A DNA stretch of 33,100 nucleotides from an uncultured beta proteobacterium. GTDB lineage: Bacteria > Pseudomonadota > Gammaproteobacteria > Burkholderiales > Burkholderiaceae_C. Both the position numbers and the translations under genes were made by a program. This document shows positions 1-7,667 of the stretch, in pieces. The notes below the pieces were generated by a model. It was not told the DNA's origin and did no database searches. It saw nothing but the letters and a program-made list of their open reading frames with translations. Location of the stretch: assembly GCA_903828235.1 (NCBI GenBank), contig CAIKLM010000166.1, forward strand, positions 1-33,100. The letters are read 5' to 3'. Numbering within the stretch: the first letter of the stretch is position 1; each line of letters begins with the position of its first letter.

Positions 1-66
1 CGGCGCCAACATCGTCTCGCTCCCCCGGTCTGCTGCGACCTGCGGAGCTTGGAACACCTCTTCCAT
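1..66 (-). CDS. Start of a transposase gene (istA-like), partial
   Basis: Twenty-two codons are visible, beginning MEEVFQAPQVAADRG, with an ATG at 66-64. A strong Shine-Dalgarno sequence (AAGGAGG) sits 4 nt upstream of the ATG, which fixes the start. A second in-frame ATG occurs at codon 19. The protein leaves the window before any diagnostic domain (helix-turn-helix or DDE catalytic core) appears. The IstA assignment rests only on its position next to the IS21-like terminal repeats and its inward direction. Confidence 0.45.
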   Translation of the reverse strand, partial: MEEVFQAPQVAADRGSETMLAP

Positions 67-87
67 TGGACCTCCTTCGTCCTCGAA

Positions 88-134
88 GGGGGTCAGTTCT
101 CAATGTCGCCAGGGGGTCAGTTTTTCATGTCGCC
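88..134. repeat. Two tandem 23-bp terminal repeats of the insertion sequence
   Basis: Copies at 88-110 and 112-134 match at 20 of 23 positions and lie on a 24-bp period. Both begin GGGGGTCAGTT and end ATGTCGCC on the plus strand; the differences are confined to four central positions. Multiple inner-end repeats of this sort are the usual transposase-binding sites of IS21-family elements. The stop codon of the interrupted RHS frame (100-102) lies inside the inner copy. Confidence 0.75.
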
Positions 135-2865
135 TGACAGGTGTGAGGGTGCTGGGCTTGCCACTACCCGACTGGGAATTGATCAGGTTGCCCAGGCTCT
201 GCTCGCGCGCATCCCGGCCGGGCAGCACGTAGTGCCCGACTACGGCGACCGCAGCGACTGCAAGCCCGGGCGGTGTGGCCAAGAACGCAAGTACGCCAAA
301 CCGTCCATCCGGGTCTTTGAACTTGTACGGGTTGTTGTTTCCGTACACGTACCGGTTGAAGCTGTCCCCGGTCTTCGCATCCGTCGTCACCGGATCAACA
401 GACAAGAACCTCCCCGCCAGCGAATCGTAATACCGCTGCTGCATGTAAACCATCCCGATCTCCGGATCGTTCACATGCCCCGTGAACCCGACCCCTGTCG
501 GGTTGAAGCTACCGGCCACCGTCGCCCCGTACGGCTCGTACCGGGTGCGGGTGTGTTCGAGCACCGCGCCACTGGCATTCGAACGCACCACCGGGCTGCC
601 GAGGTGGTCGCCATGCACGTACTGGATCTCGCCGTTGGAACTGTGCTCGGCCACCAGCCGGTCACCCAGGTAAGCGAAGCGCTTGGAGCCTTGGCCCGTG
701 CGCCAGGTCATCCGCAGCTTGCCGTCCTGGGTGTAGGCGTCGTGCCGGTAGCTGCCGTCCGCGAACCAGGTGAGGTTGCGCCGGCCGTGGCCGTCGTACA
801 CGTATGACGCGCGCCCGTGTGCTTGCAGCAGCCGGTTTGAGATGTCGAAGGCGTAGGTCTGGCCGCCACGGCTGCGCACGTTGCCCTGGTCGTCGTAGCC
901 GATGTCGAGGTTGATGGAACCTGACAGACCCACCAGCCGGTTCGTGGCGGCGTCGAAACGGTAGGTCAGGCTGCGACTGCCGACGACGCTGGCCACGAGG
1001 TTGTCGAGTGCGTCGTAGGTGTAGTGGGCCGCGCCCCATGGTCCGTTCGCCTGGCGCAGGCGGCCCAGGCCGTCGTACCAGGGCATGCTGCGGTTCTGGC
1101 CGTGCAGCAAGTCGGCGATGCCGGCCACGTTCCCGCGGCTGTCGTAACTGAGTCGCTCGCTGAGCGCCCCGGCGTGCACCCAGTTTTCAGGCAGGCCACG
1201 CTGGTTGAGCGACATCGCGAACGTGCGTCCGTTCCCGGCTGTGTACGAGGCCACGGTGCCGTTGGGGTGGTAGCGCACGTCGCGCACGTACGCCCCAACC
1301 ATCGTGGGCTGTCCGAGGGCATTGGGCGCGAAGTCGAAACGGCCGTGCGGATCGAGCAGCGCCATCGGGTGGCCGTGGTCGTCGATCACTCGCGTGAACC
1401 ACCACGAGTTGTTGGGGTCGCCCCACTCGTACTGTTCGTTCACCAGCAACCGGCGGTTGTTGTAGTGGTAACTCCAGCGGATGGTGTTGGCGCCCGGCCG
1501 CAAGGCAGAGATCTGCGCGAGAAGCCCGTCGGGGGTGTAGGCCTGGTCGATGATGGAGCTTCCGTCCGCGTGCGCCGTGCGCACCAGACGGTCGCGCAAG
1601 TCGTAAGCGAACAGGATGCGCTTGTGCGACGGCGCGAGCTCGCGATCGCAGTTGGCGCCCGGCGCGGCGACTCCGCTGGCCCGCCAGGCTACGTTGCCGG
1701 CCGCGTCGTAGTCCACGATGGTGGCGCCTGTCTCCGGCTCTGCCGTCTTGCACAGGCGCTTGTGCGAGTCGTAGCTGTAGCGGCGTGTCACCGACACCGA
1801 CACCGCCGGATCGCGGCTGTGGCGTGTGATGGCCAGCGCCCGTCCCTGTAGATCGCGGCTGATGCTCAACCGCGCAAGCTCCGGCAGATCGATGACGACG
1901 ATAGACAAATCGTCCGGGCTGGCGAATGCCTGATGCATGTAGGACGTGACGACGCCGGCCGGATCGGTGACGTGCGTGGGAAGCCCTGCGCCCTGTCCGT
2001 ACGCGGTCTGCGTGCTGAGCAGCCCCAGTTCGCTGGACTGTTGGGCCAAGGTGACGCGCCCCAGGCCGTCGTATGTGGTGAACCGGCCCGGCGGTGTGTC
2101 GCCTATACCGTACACCTCGCGTGTGGGGTAGCTCTCGTAGGTCTTGCGGCCGTCATGGTCGTACCGCATCAAAATCCGTGAGGCCGTTCCGGCGACGTCT
2201 CGGCGGTCGTAGGTATGCACCGCTCGGGGACGCCAGAAGGCGTCGTAATAGCGAACCGTGACGGCGTTGCCTGTCTCGGTGGTCTGCCGCCAGTGGCCGG
2301 GGGCGAGCCCGAGTTCGTCGAAAGGTATCTGCTCATACCGTGCGACCGTATCCACGTAAGGCCCGCGCGTCTCGGCAGGGTGGCCGATGCGGGTCAGCCG
2401 CCCCATCGGGTCGTAGCCGAAGGTGGTCTCCTTGCCCAGTGGGTTGCGGTAGCGCTCCACTTTGCCGAGGTTGTTGACGACCGCGGACTCCTCGGTGCCG
2501 TCCCGGTGAACGAACCGTTGCGCCACACCCCGGTGGTGGTTGTCCCAGGTGGTGGGCCTGCCCAGTGGGTCGAACACCTTCCAGAGCAGGCCTCCCGAGT
2601 GGTAGTCGTATGACTGCACCACTCGGCCATGCTGCCAGCGCCGCCAGGGTAGGGCGTCCGACCGGTAGTCGATCTGGGTCTCGATGCTGCCGTCGTGTTC
2701 GATGCGCTGGTGCAACTGGCCCAACACCCAGGGTCGGGTGGAGTCGTGATACCGGGTGCGCAGGTCACGGCTCTGGCCGGGCACGCTGTACTCGGTTACC
2801 CTGATCGGCCGGCACAGGGCGTCCAGCCCCTCGCTGCCCGGCGCCACCAGGGATGACAGGAGCAC
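100..2865 (-). pseudogene. RHS-repeat protein, C-terminal half (cut off upstream by amber codon, downstream by IS)
   Basis: This is the 921-codon downstream half of a secreted RHS/YD-repeat protein. It carries many YD-type repeats (for example YDPMGRL, YDGLGRV, YDSRGNV) and the RHS-associated core near its C-terminus (RYYDSLAGRFLSVDP followed by NRYVYGNNNP and DPDGRFG). In RHS polymorphic toxins the core caps a shell of repeats and a variable toxin domain follows. Here only about 60 codons follow the core, including a hydrophobic stretch, before the frame enters the insertion sequence; the final residues RRHEKLTPWRH are encoded by the IS tip. The upstream boundary is an in-frame TAG at 2877-2875. 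The GTG at 2865 has no convincing ribosome site, so independent expression is doubtful. G+C is clearly below the neighbours (52% in 301-360 by hand count). It is a decayed locus unless the amber codon is read through. Confidence 0.85.
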
Positions 2866-2874
2866 CCCTTGCTG

Positions 2875-4575
2875 CTAGGTTTCCTTGAGCTCCTGAGGCC
2901 GGTTGAGCGTGCTGACCACGTCGCCGTTCCAGTTCGGGCTGGTGCCGAATTGCGAGGGGCAGGCGTCCTGCGGCCCGGGCGTGCGGTAGCGCTGCGTGGT
3001 CCGCCGAAGGGCGCTGCCGTTGGTCACGCCTTCTTCGGTTTGCAGCAACTGGCCCTCGTTGACTCGCCAGCGTACGCCGAACACAAAGCGCGTCACTGTG
3101 CCATCCGGCCCCGTCACGGTGTTCGTCTTGCGGTCAGGGCAGCCGACGCAAGGGTTCCACCCGGCAACTGTTCCGTAGGTGTAAGTCCAGGTCAGCGGCG
3201 CCACGCCGGGCCCGGCGATGGTCTTCTGGGTGAGCGTCTGCGCCCGCGTGAAGTGGGGGTGGACCGAGCCGCTTGTCGGCCCCGTGGTGCCGTGCACGAA
3301 CCAGCAATGCCGGTCGACGTACGTTCGTCCGTGGGTGACGTAGCGGGTGGTGAAGGTGCCCACGGCGCCCGAAGGGTGCGTGATCGTGCCGACGAGCACC
3401 GTGGACGACGGGAACGCGCCGGGCGAGTCGCACTTGGCGCCTTCGCCCAGCCACTCGCGCTGAGGATCCAGCAGGCCCTCGAGGGCAAAGGTCCAGCGGC
3501 TGCCGTCTGGCCGTGTAACGGTACTCAGCCGTCCGGCTGCGTCATAGGCATAGTGCATTGTGCGCGTGCCGTCGCTGGCCGTCGCGACCAGGTCACCGGC
3601 ATAGCCAAGCGTGATCTGCCTGCCGTCGCTGCCCGAAATCCGCAGCAACTGCTCCGGCCGTGCCGGGTTGAAGCTGTACTCGACGAAGTTGCCGAAGCGG
3701 TCTTCTACGCGTGTGGCGTACAGGGAGTAGTCGTGGCGGCCAAGGCCCGCGCCCGCCTTTCGGACGCCGCCCGCATAGCGCGAGGCCATCCAGTCGAAGC
3801 GGTAAGTCACGCCCTCGGGAGAGACGGCCACGAAGCCCTGGCCGGGCGCGTTCCGTGCACTCACGGTGCAGCGGATCTGCCACAGGCCTTTGGTGACCAG
3901 AGGATAGGCGTGCCCGTCTGTCGGCGCGATCGCCAGCGCGAGCGATCGGCGCAGGATCTCCTCGTTCGCGATGCCGGGAACCTCGAGTGTGGTGCCGTGC
4001 CAAAACTCGTGGGGCTGCAAGCCCACCGATCCCGTGCTGCCACTCACCGTGACATGCCGCGGCGCGGAATAGCCGGTGCAGCGGTCGGTACCACCCGTGT
4101 CCGTTTGCCAGCCGAACTCGCTGAAGCTGCCCGTCACGCGGGGGAGCTGGATGTCCCAGTCGCCGAAGATGCCGCGCACTTCAGGCAGCCGGCCCGCGAC
4201 GTGCCGTCGCGACAAGGCCACTGGGAGGACGCTGTTGCCGGGCAATTCGAGGTCTTGGTGCTCGAACTGCAGGCTGCCGTTGAAGGTGCTGACCTTGTCG
4301 CCGAAGAGGTCGGGGCCCGAAGTCGTGATCGCCTCGATGGCCGTTGGACGCTTTCCTTCCAGGTAGGAAAGGCTCACCGTCGACGAGCTGCTTAGGCTGC
4401 GCGCCTCGGCCCCGCGCAGGCGCTTGGGCAGCGGTGCCGTTTCGGCGAGCAGCGCTGGGTCGTTGAAGTTCACGGGCTGCGCCTGCAGGGCGCTACAGAG
4501 CAGCAGGGCCCCCATGACTGCCACGGCCAGAGACCGGCCACACCGCCTTCCGAGATTGTCCTCTTCCGCGATCAT
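2875..4575 (-). CDS. RHS-repeat protein, N-terminal half, exported, ends at an in-frame amber codon
   Basis: The 566-aa product starts with a basic region and a hydrophobic segment (about residues 12-31, ending SALQAQ), a Sec signal peptide. It continues with the N-terminal domain common to secreted RHS proteins (FNGSLQFEHQDLELPG, about residues 100-115) and the first RHS/YD repeats (RFGNFVEYSFNP, YDAAGRLSTVTRPDG). The ATG at 4575 is supported by GGGGAG 7 nt upstream. The frame ends ELKET then TAG; three sense codons later the downstream half continues in the same frame, so these are two pieces of one gene of roughly 1490 codons. A Gln CAG to TAG change would explain it, because CAG and CAA codons follow directly. 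A truncated exported fragment could still be made. No immunity gene is visible next to it. Confidence 0.8.
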   Translation of the reverse strand: MIAEEDNLGRRCGRSLAVAVMGALLLCSALQAQPVNFNDPALLAETAPLPKRLRGAEARSLSSSSTVSLSYLEGKRPTAIEAITTSGPDLFGDKVSTFNGSLQFEHQDLELPGNSVLPVALSRRHVAGRLPEVRGIFGDWDIQLPRVTGSFSEFGWQTDTGGTDRCTGYSAPRHVTVSGSTGSVGLQPHEFWHGTTLEVPGIANEEILRRSLALAIAPTDGHAYPLVTKGLWQIRCTVSARNAPGQGFVAVSPEGVTYRFDWMASRYAGGVRKAGAGLGRHDYSLYATRVEDRFGNFVEYSFNPARPEQLLRISGSDGRQITLGYAGDLVATASDGTRTMHYAYDAAGRLSTVTRPDGSRWTFALEGLLDPQREWLGEGAKCDSPGAFPSSTVLVGTITHPSGAVGTFTTRYVTHGRTYVDRHCWFVHGTTGPTSGSVHPHFTRAQTLTQKTIAGPGVAPLTWTYTYGTVAGWNPCVGCPDRKTNTVTGPDGTVTRFVFGVRWRVNEGQLLQTEEGVTNGSALRRTTQRYRTPGPQDACPSQFGTSPNWNGDVVSTLNRPQELKET

Positions 4576-4739
4576 TCGCCACTCCCCGCGTGTTCACGGT
4601 GGCTTGGTTTTCCGCCCCTGCGGAGAAAGCCACTCGAAGGCTGGGGAGTGTGCCTAACGTTCTTTCAGCAGTCCACTATCAGACTTGACAGGGTGCAGCG
4701 TGGCGGATCACGTGGGCGAAGGCACTCGACGCACCGCGG

Positions 4740-5783
4740 TCAGCCCGCCGCCCCGTGCTTGTCCGCCTCGGAGGTGAAGCTGTCGGCGTAGAACTCCTCG
4801 GGCGGCAGGCCGCACTGCGCGGTGAAGTCGCGCTGCGCCGATTCCACCATCACCGGCGCGCCGCAGGCGTAGACCTGGTGGCCTGAGAGATCGGGCCAGT
4901 CGGCCATCACTGCGCGGTGCACGAAGCCCGTGCGGCCTTCCCAGGCGCAGTCGGGCGTGGCCTCGGAGAGCACCGGCACGTAGCGCAGCCAGGGCAGCTC
5001 GGCGGCGGCCTGCACGCACCAGTCGTGCTGGTACAGGTCGACGCGGCGGCGCGCGCCCCAGTACAGCACGGCCGGGCGCGTCGAGCCCTTCATCTGCAGG
5101 TGCTGGATCAGCGCCTTGATGGGCGCGAAGCCCGTGCCGCTGGCCAGCAGCACCATCGGCTTGTCGGACTCCTCGCGCAGGAAGAAGCTGCCGAAGGGGC
5201 CTTCCATGCGCAGGATGTCCTTCTCCTTCAGCGCGCCGAAGACGTGGTCGGTGAACTTGCCGCCGGGCATGTGGCGCACGTGCAGCTCGATGGCCGGCGG
5301 GCTGCCCAGCAGGTGCGGTGCGTTGGCCATGCTGTAGCTGCGGCGGGCGCCGTCGCGCAGGATGAACTCCACGTACTGGCCGGCGCGGTACTGCAGGTTC
5401 TGGTTGGCCGGCAGCTGCATCTTCAGCACCGCCACGTCGGGCGCGGGCTTGTCGATGGCGATCACGCGCGTGGGCAGCTTCAGCACCGGGTACTCGCCGG
5501 CGCCGGGCACGCTGCGCGCCTGCACGGTGCAGTCGCCCTGCGGCACGGCGCAGCAGGTGAGGATGAAGCCCTGCTCGGCCTCGGCCGGGGGCAGGGCCTT
5601 CAGCTGGTGCGGGCCGTGCTTCACGGCGCCGGCCACCAGGCGGCTCTTGCACGAGCCGCAGGCGCCGTCGCGGCAGCCGTAGGGCAGGCCCACGCCCTGG
5701 CGGATGGCGGCGGGCAGGATGGCCTCGCCATCGGCCACGTCGAACTGCAGGCCCGAGGGCTCGAGGGTGATCTTGAAGCTCAT
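4740..5783 (-). CDS. 2Fe-2S ferredoxin/FAD/NAD(P) oxidoreductase (CDP-6-deoxy-delta-3,4-glucoseen reductase-like)
   Basis: This 347-aa flavoprotein passes electrons between NAD(P)H, FAD and a plant-type 2Fe-2S cluster. The N-terminal ferredoxin domain has the cluster ligands Cys37, Cys42, Cys45 and Cys77 (CRDGACGSC then LTCC). The FAD-binding barrel follows with the RRSYSMAN motif, and then the NAD-binding domain with GTGFAPIKA and a C-terminal YACGAPVMVE segment. Domain order and length match the CDP-6-deoxy-glucoseen reductase (AscD) and phenol-hydroxylase reductase group. No deoxysugar or oxygenase genes lie nearby, so the partner is unknown. I chose the ATG at 5783; a longer frame to 5831 only adds low-complexity basic residues. 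A CACAAT hexamer 6 nt before the ATG suggests a leaderless mRNA. Divergent from the SDR-like gene. Confidence 0.9.
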   Translation of the reverse strand: MSFKITLEPSGLQFDVADGEAILPAAIRQGVGLPYGCRDGACGSCKSRLVAGAVKHGPHQLKALPPAEAEQGFILTCCAVPQGDCTVQARSVPGAGEYPVLKLPTRVIAIDKPAPDVAVLKMQLPANQNLQYRAGQYVEFILRDGARRSYSMANAPHLLGSPPAIELHVRHMPGGKFTDHVFGALKEKDILRMEGPFGSFFLREESDKPMVLLASGTGFAPIKALIQHLQMKGSTRPAVLYWGARRRVDLYQHDWCVQAAAELPWLRYVPVLSEATPDCAWEGRTGFVHRAVMADWPDLSGHQVYACGAPVMVESAQRDFTAQCGLPPEEFYADSFTSEADKHGAAG

Positions 5784-5789
5784 GGTGGA

Positions 5790-5795
5790 ATTGTG
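5790..5795 (-). promoter_or_regulatory. -10-like hexamer (CACAAT) directly before the oxidoreductase start
   Basis: CACAAT on the minus strand ends 6 nt before the ATG at 5783. If used as a -10 box, transcription would begin at or beside the start codon. No good -35 hexamer is visible. Confidence 0.35.
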
Positions 5796-5845
5796 CCCGC
5801 GCCCCGTGCGCTCCGAGCCCTTCCGCCGCAACGCCCGCCCGCCCG

Positions 5846-6742
5846 ATGTCCCTGCCCCGCCGCTTCCGCCGCCCGACCCTGCTGATCGTGGGCTGCGGCG
5901 ACGTCGGCCTGCGCGTGCTGCCGCTGGTGCGCGGACGCTGGAAAGTGGTCGTGCTTACCTCGACGCCGGCGCGCGTTCCGGCCCTGCGCGCCGCCGGCGC
6001 GCTGCCCCTGCTGGGCAACCTGGACGAGCCGGCCACGCTGGGCCGCCTGGGCGGCCTGCCCGACGCCGTGCTGCACCTGGCGCCCCCGCCCAACCAGGGC
6101 CGCCACGACCCGCGCACCGCGGCGCTGCTGGCGGCGCTGGCGCGCGGCGGGCGTGTGCAGACCTTCGTCTACGCCAGCACCACGGGCGTCTACGGCGACC
6201 GCGGCGGCGAGCGCATCGACGAGACGGCGCCCCCGCAGCCGCAGACCGACCGCGCCTGGCGCCGTGTCGACGCCGAGGCGCGCGTGCGGCACCGCGGCCG
6301 CGCCGGCGGCGTGCGCTGCGCCGTGCTGCGCATCCCCGGCATCTACGCGACCGACCGCGAGGGCGGCGACCCGCGCGAGCGCGTGCGCCGCGGCACGCCG
6401 GCGCTGCGGGCCGAAGACGACGTCTACACCAACCACATCCACGCCGACGACCTGGCGCGCGCCTGCGTGGCCGCGCTGGCGCGCGCCCGGCCGCAGCGCG
6501 TGGTCAACGTGTGCGACGACACCGAGCTGAAGATGGGCGACTACCTCGACCTGGTGGCCCGGCTGGCCGGGCTGCCGCCGGTGCCGCGCCTGTCCCGCGC
6601 CGAGGCAGCGGAACGCCTGTCGCCGATGACGATGAGCTTCATGGGCGAGTCGCGCCGCATCGGCAACCGGCGCCTGAAGCGCGAGCTGCGCGTGGCGCTG
6701 CGCCACCCGACGGTGGCCGAGGGCCTGGGGCCGGCGCGCTGA
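5846..6742 (+). CDS. NAD-dependent epimerase/dehydratase-like (atypical SDR, YeeZ type)
   Basis: The 298-aa protein has an N-terminal Rossmann fold (LLIVGCGDVGLRVLPLV, about residues 12-28) with a GxGxxG-like dinucleotide loop. It carries an SDR-like active-site region YASTTGVYGD and the downstream RIPGIYA segment of extended/atypical SDRs. The classical YxxxK is missing: the position four residues after the Tyr of VYGD is Gly. This is usual in the YeeZ-like atypical SDR group, so catalysis by the canonical mechanism is doubtful. The C-terminal region (FMGESRRIGNRRLKREL) resembles the substrate-side end of that group. The substrate is unknown. The ATG at 5846 lies 62 bp from the divergent oxidoreductase start; no strong ribosome site is seen. 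It converges on the rhomboid gene. Confidence 0.85.
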   Translation: MSLPRRFRRPTLLIVGCGDVGLRVLPLVRGRWKVVVLTSTPARVPALRAAGALPLLGNLDEPATLGRLGGLPDAVLHLAPPPNQGRHDPRTAALLAALARGGRVQTFVYASTTGVYGDRGGERIDETAPPQPQTDRAWRRVDAEARVRHRGRAGGVRCAVLRIPGIYATDREGGDPRERVRRGTPALRAEDDVYTNHIHADDLARACVAALARARPQRVVNVCDDTELKMGDYLDLVARLAGLPPVPRLSRAEAAERLSPMTMSFMGESRRIGNRRLKRELRVALRHPTVAEGLGPAR

Positions 6743-6748
6743 CGGGGT

Positions 6749-6763
6749 GCGCCCAAGGGGCGC
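6749..6763. terminator. Short hairpin between convergent SDR-like and rhomboid genes
   Basis: GCGCCC-AAG-GGGCGC forms a perfect 6-bp stem with a 3-nt loop in the 33-bp space between two converging stop codons. There is no T-tract on either side, so it would be a weak intrinsic terminator at best. Confidence 0.35.
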
Positions 6764-6775
6764 CGGCGGAGCGGC

Positions 6776-7474
6776 TCAGCGCCGGCCCGAGCGCGCGTCG
6801 CGCCGGAAGCGGCCGCGCCACCAGGCCATCATCAGCCAGCCGCCCAGCAGCCCGCCCAGGTGGGCGAAGTGCGCCACGCCGCCGCGGAAGAACATGCCCA
6901 GGAACAGCTCCAGCGCGCCGTAGATCGCCACCAGCGTCATCGCCGGCACGAACACCGGCGGGATGGGCACCGCCTGGCGGTTGGTGAGCATCAGGAAGAA
7001 CAGCAGCATGCCGGCGATGTTCAGCACCTGCGAGGGCATCAGCAGCAGCACCACCGGCAGGAAGCCGACGAGGTCGAACTGGCGCCGCGGGAAGCTCAGC
7101 GCGTAAGCCATCAGCAGGCCGAACAGGATGCCCGAGGCGCCCACCGTGGGCGAACTGCTGCCCATCAGCGCGGTGACCAGCAGTTGCGCCCCCGCGGCAG
7201 CCACCGCCGAGCCGGCCATGAACTGCAGGTAGCGGCGCGGGCCCCAGAGCCGCTCGAGCTCGGAGCCGAACATCCACAGGCCCAGCATGTTGAACAGCAG
7301 GTGCGAGAGGTCGCCGTGCAGCAGCGCGTAGCTCAGCAGCTGCCAGGGCATGAACTGCCCGGAGCCCAGCGGCCACAGCGCCAGCCAGCGCAACAGCGGC
7401 GCGAACAGCGACAGCAAGAACGCCACCGCGCAGGCGATCATCACGTTGCGGGTGGTTGGCGGCAGCGGGGGCAT
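6776..7474 (-). CDS. Rhomboid-family intramembrane serine protease
   Basis: The 232-aa polytopic membrane protein has the rhomboid catalytic layout: GASG with Ser114 in a transmembrane helix, His205 in AHLGG of the last core helix, and HLLFN (His58, Asn62) for the oxyanion. A conserved ELERLWGPRRY loop follows helix 2. It would cleave transmembrane segments of client proteins in the inner membrane; the substrate is not predictable here. I placed the start at the ATG at 7474, because the longer upstream frame runs straight through the tRNA-Leu gene and is not protein coding. The start lies only 22 nt downstream of the tRNA 3' end, on the same strand and with no terminator between, so it may be transcribed from the tRNA promoter. 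Confidence 0.92.
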   Translation of the reverse strand: MPPLPPTTRNVMIACAVAFLLSLFAPLLRWLALWPLGSGQFMPWQLLSYALLHGDLSHLLFNMLGLWMFGSELERLWGPRRYLQFMAGSAVAAAGAQLLVTALMGSSSPTVGASGILFGLLMAYALSFPRRQFDLVGFLPVVLLLMPSQVLNIAGMLLFFLMLTNRQAVPIPPVFVPAMTLVAIYGALELFLGMFFRGGVAHFAHLGGLLGGWLMMAWWRGRFRRDARSGRR

Positions 7475-7496
7475 GGGGCGGGCGGCAAGGCGGAGT

Positions 7497-7581
7497 TGGT
7501 GCCCGCGGCCAGACTCGAACTGGCACGCCTTGCGGCGGCGGATTTTGAATCCGCTACGTCTACCGATTTCGTCACGCGGGC
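7497..7581 (-). tRNA. tRNA-Leu, anticodon CAA
   Basis: An 85-nt class II tRNA is encoded on the minus strand. The 7-bp acceptor stem pairs GCCCGCG with CGCGGGC; the discriminator is A and CCA is encoded (7499-7497). The anticodon stem GCGGA/TCCGC closes the loop TTCAAAA, giving anticodon CAA for UUG codons. A long variable arm (class II, Leu) and the T-loop sequence GTTCGAGTC are present. The 5' end is at 7581. Confidence 0.96.
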
Positions 7582-7615
7582 GGGGCGTGGCGCGGGTGCG
7601 CCTGACGGTCGGGGG

Positions 7616-7621
7616 AGTATC
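7616..7621 (-). promoter_or_regulatory. Likely -10 box of the tRNA-Leu promoter
   Basis: GATACT on the minus strand ends 34 nt before the tRNA 5' end, consistent with a short 5' leader removed by RNase P. The -35 region is not convincing. The box lies between the tRNA and the divergent cysM start. Confidence 0.4.
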
Positions 7622-7667
7622 GCACGCACCCTGCGCGCCCACGGGGCGGCTGCGACAATCCGGCCGC

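Larger units (their letters stand above)
1..139 (-). mobile_element. Left end of an IS21-like insertion sequence (partial)
   Basis: On the minus strand an element starts at 139 with TGTCAGGCGACAT and runs off the window at 1. Just inside the tip are two tandem 23-bp repeats (112-134 and 88-110) that end in ACTGACCCCC, and then a small reading frame with a strong ribosome binding site. A 5'-TG tip, repeated inner-end sequences and a transposase gene starting within about 75 bp of the tip fit the istA end of IS21-family elements. That family assignment is by architecture and recall of IS21 ends. The element interrupts the RHS gene: the last codons and stop of that reading frame lie inside the element. 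The other end and the target duplication are outside the window. Confidence 0.7.

Noticed and set aside
140..330. RHS C-terminal tail as a new toxin domain
   Set aside because: Only about 60 residues remain after the core, mostly a hydrophobic stretch, and the last 11 are encoded by the insertion sequence.
4685..4690. TTGACA on the plus strand between the RHS gene and the oxidoreductase
   Set aside because: No -10 follows at a suitable distance and no plus-strand gene starts downstream.
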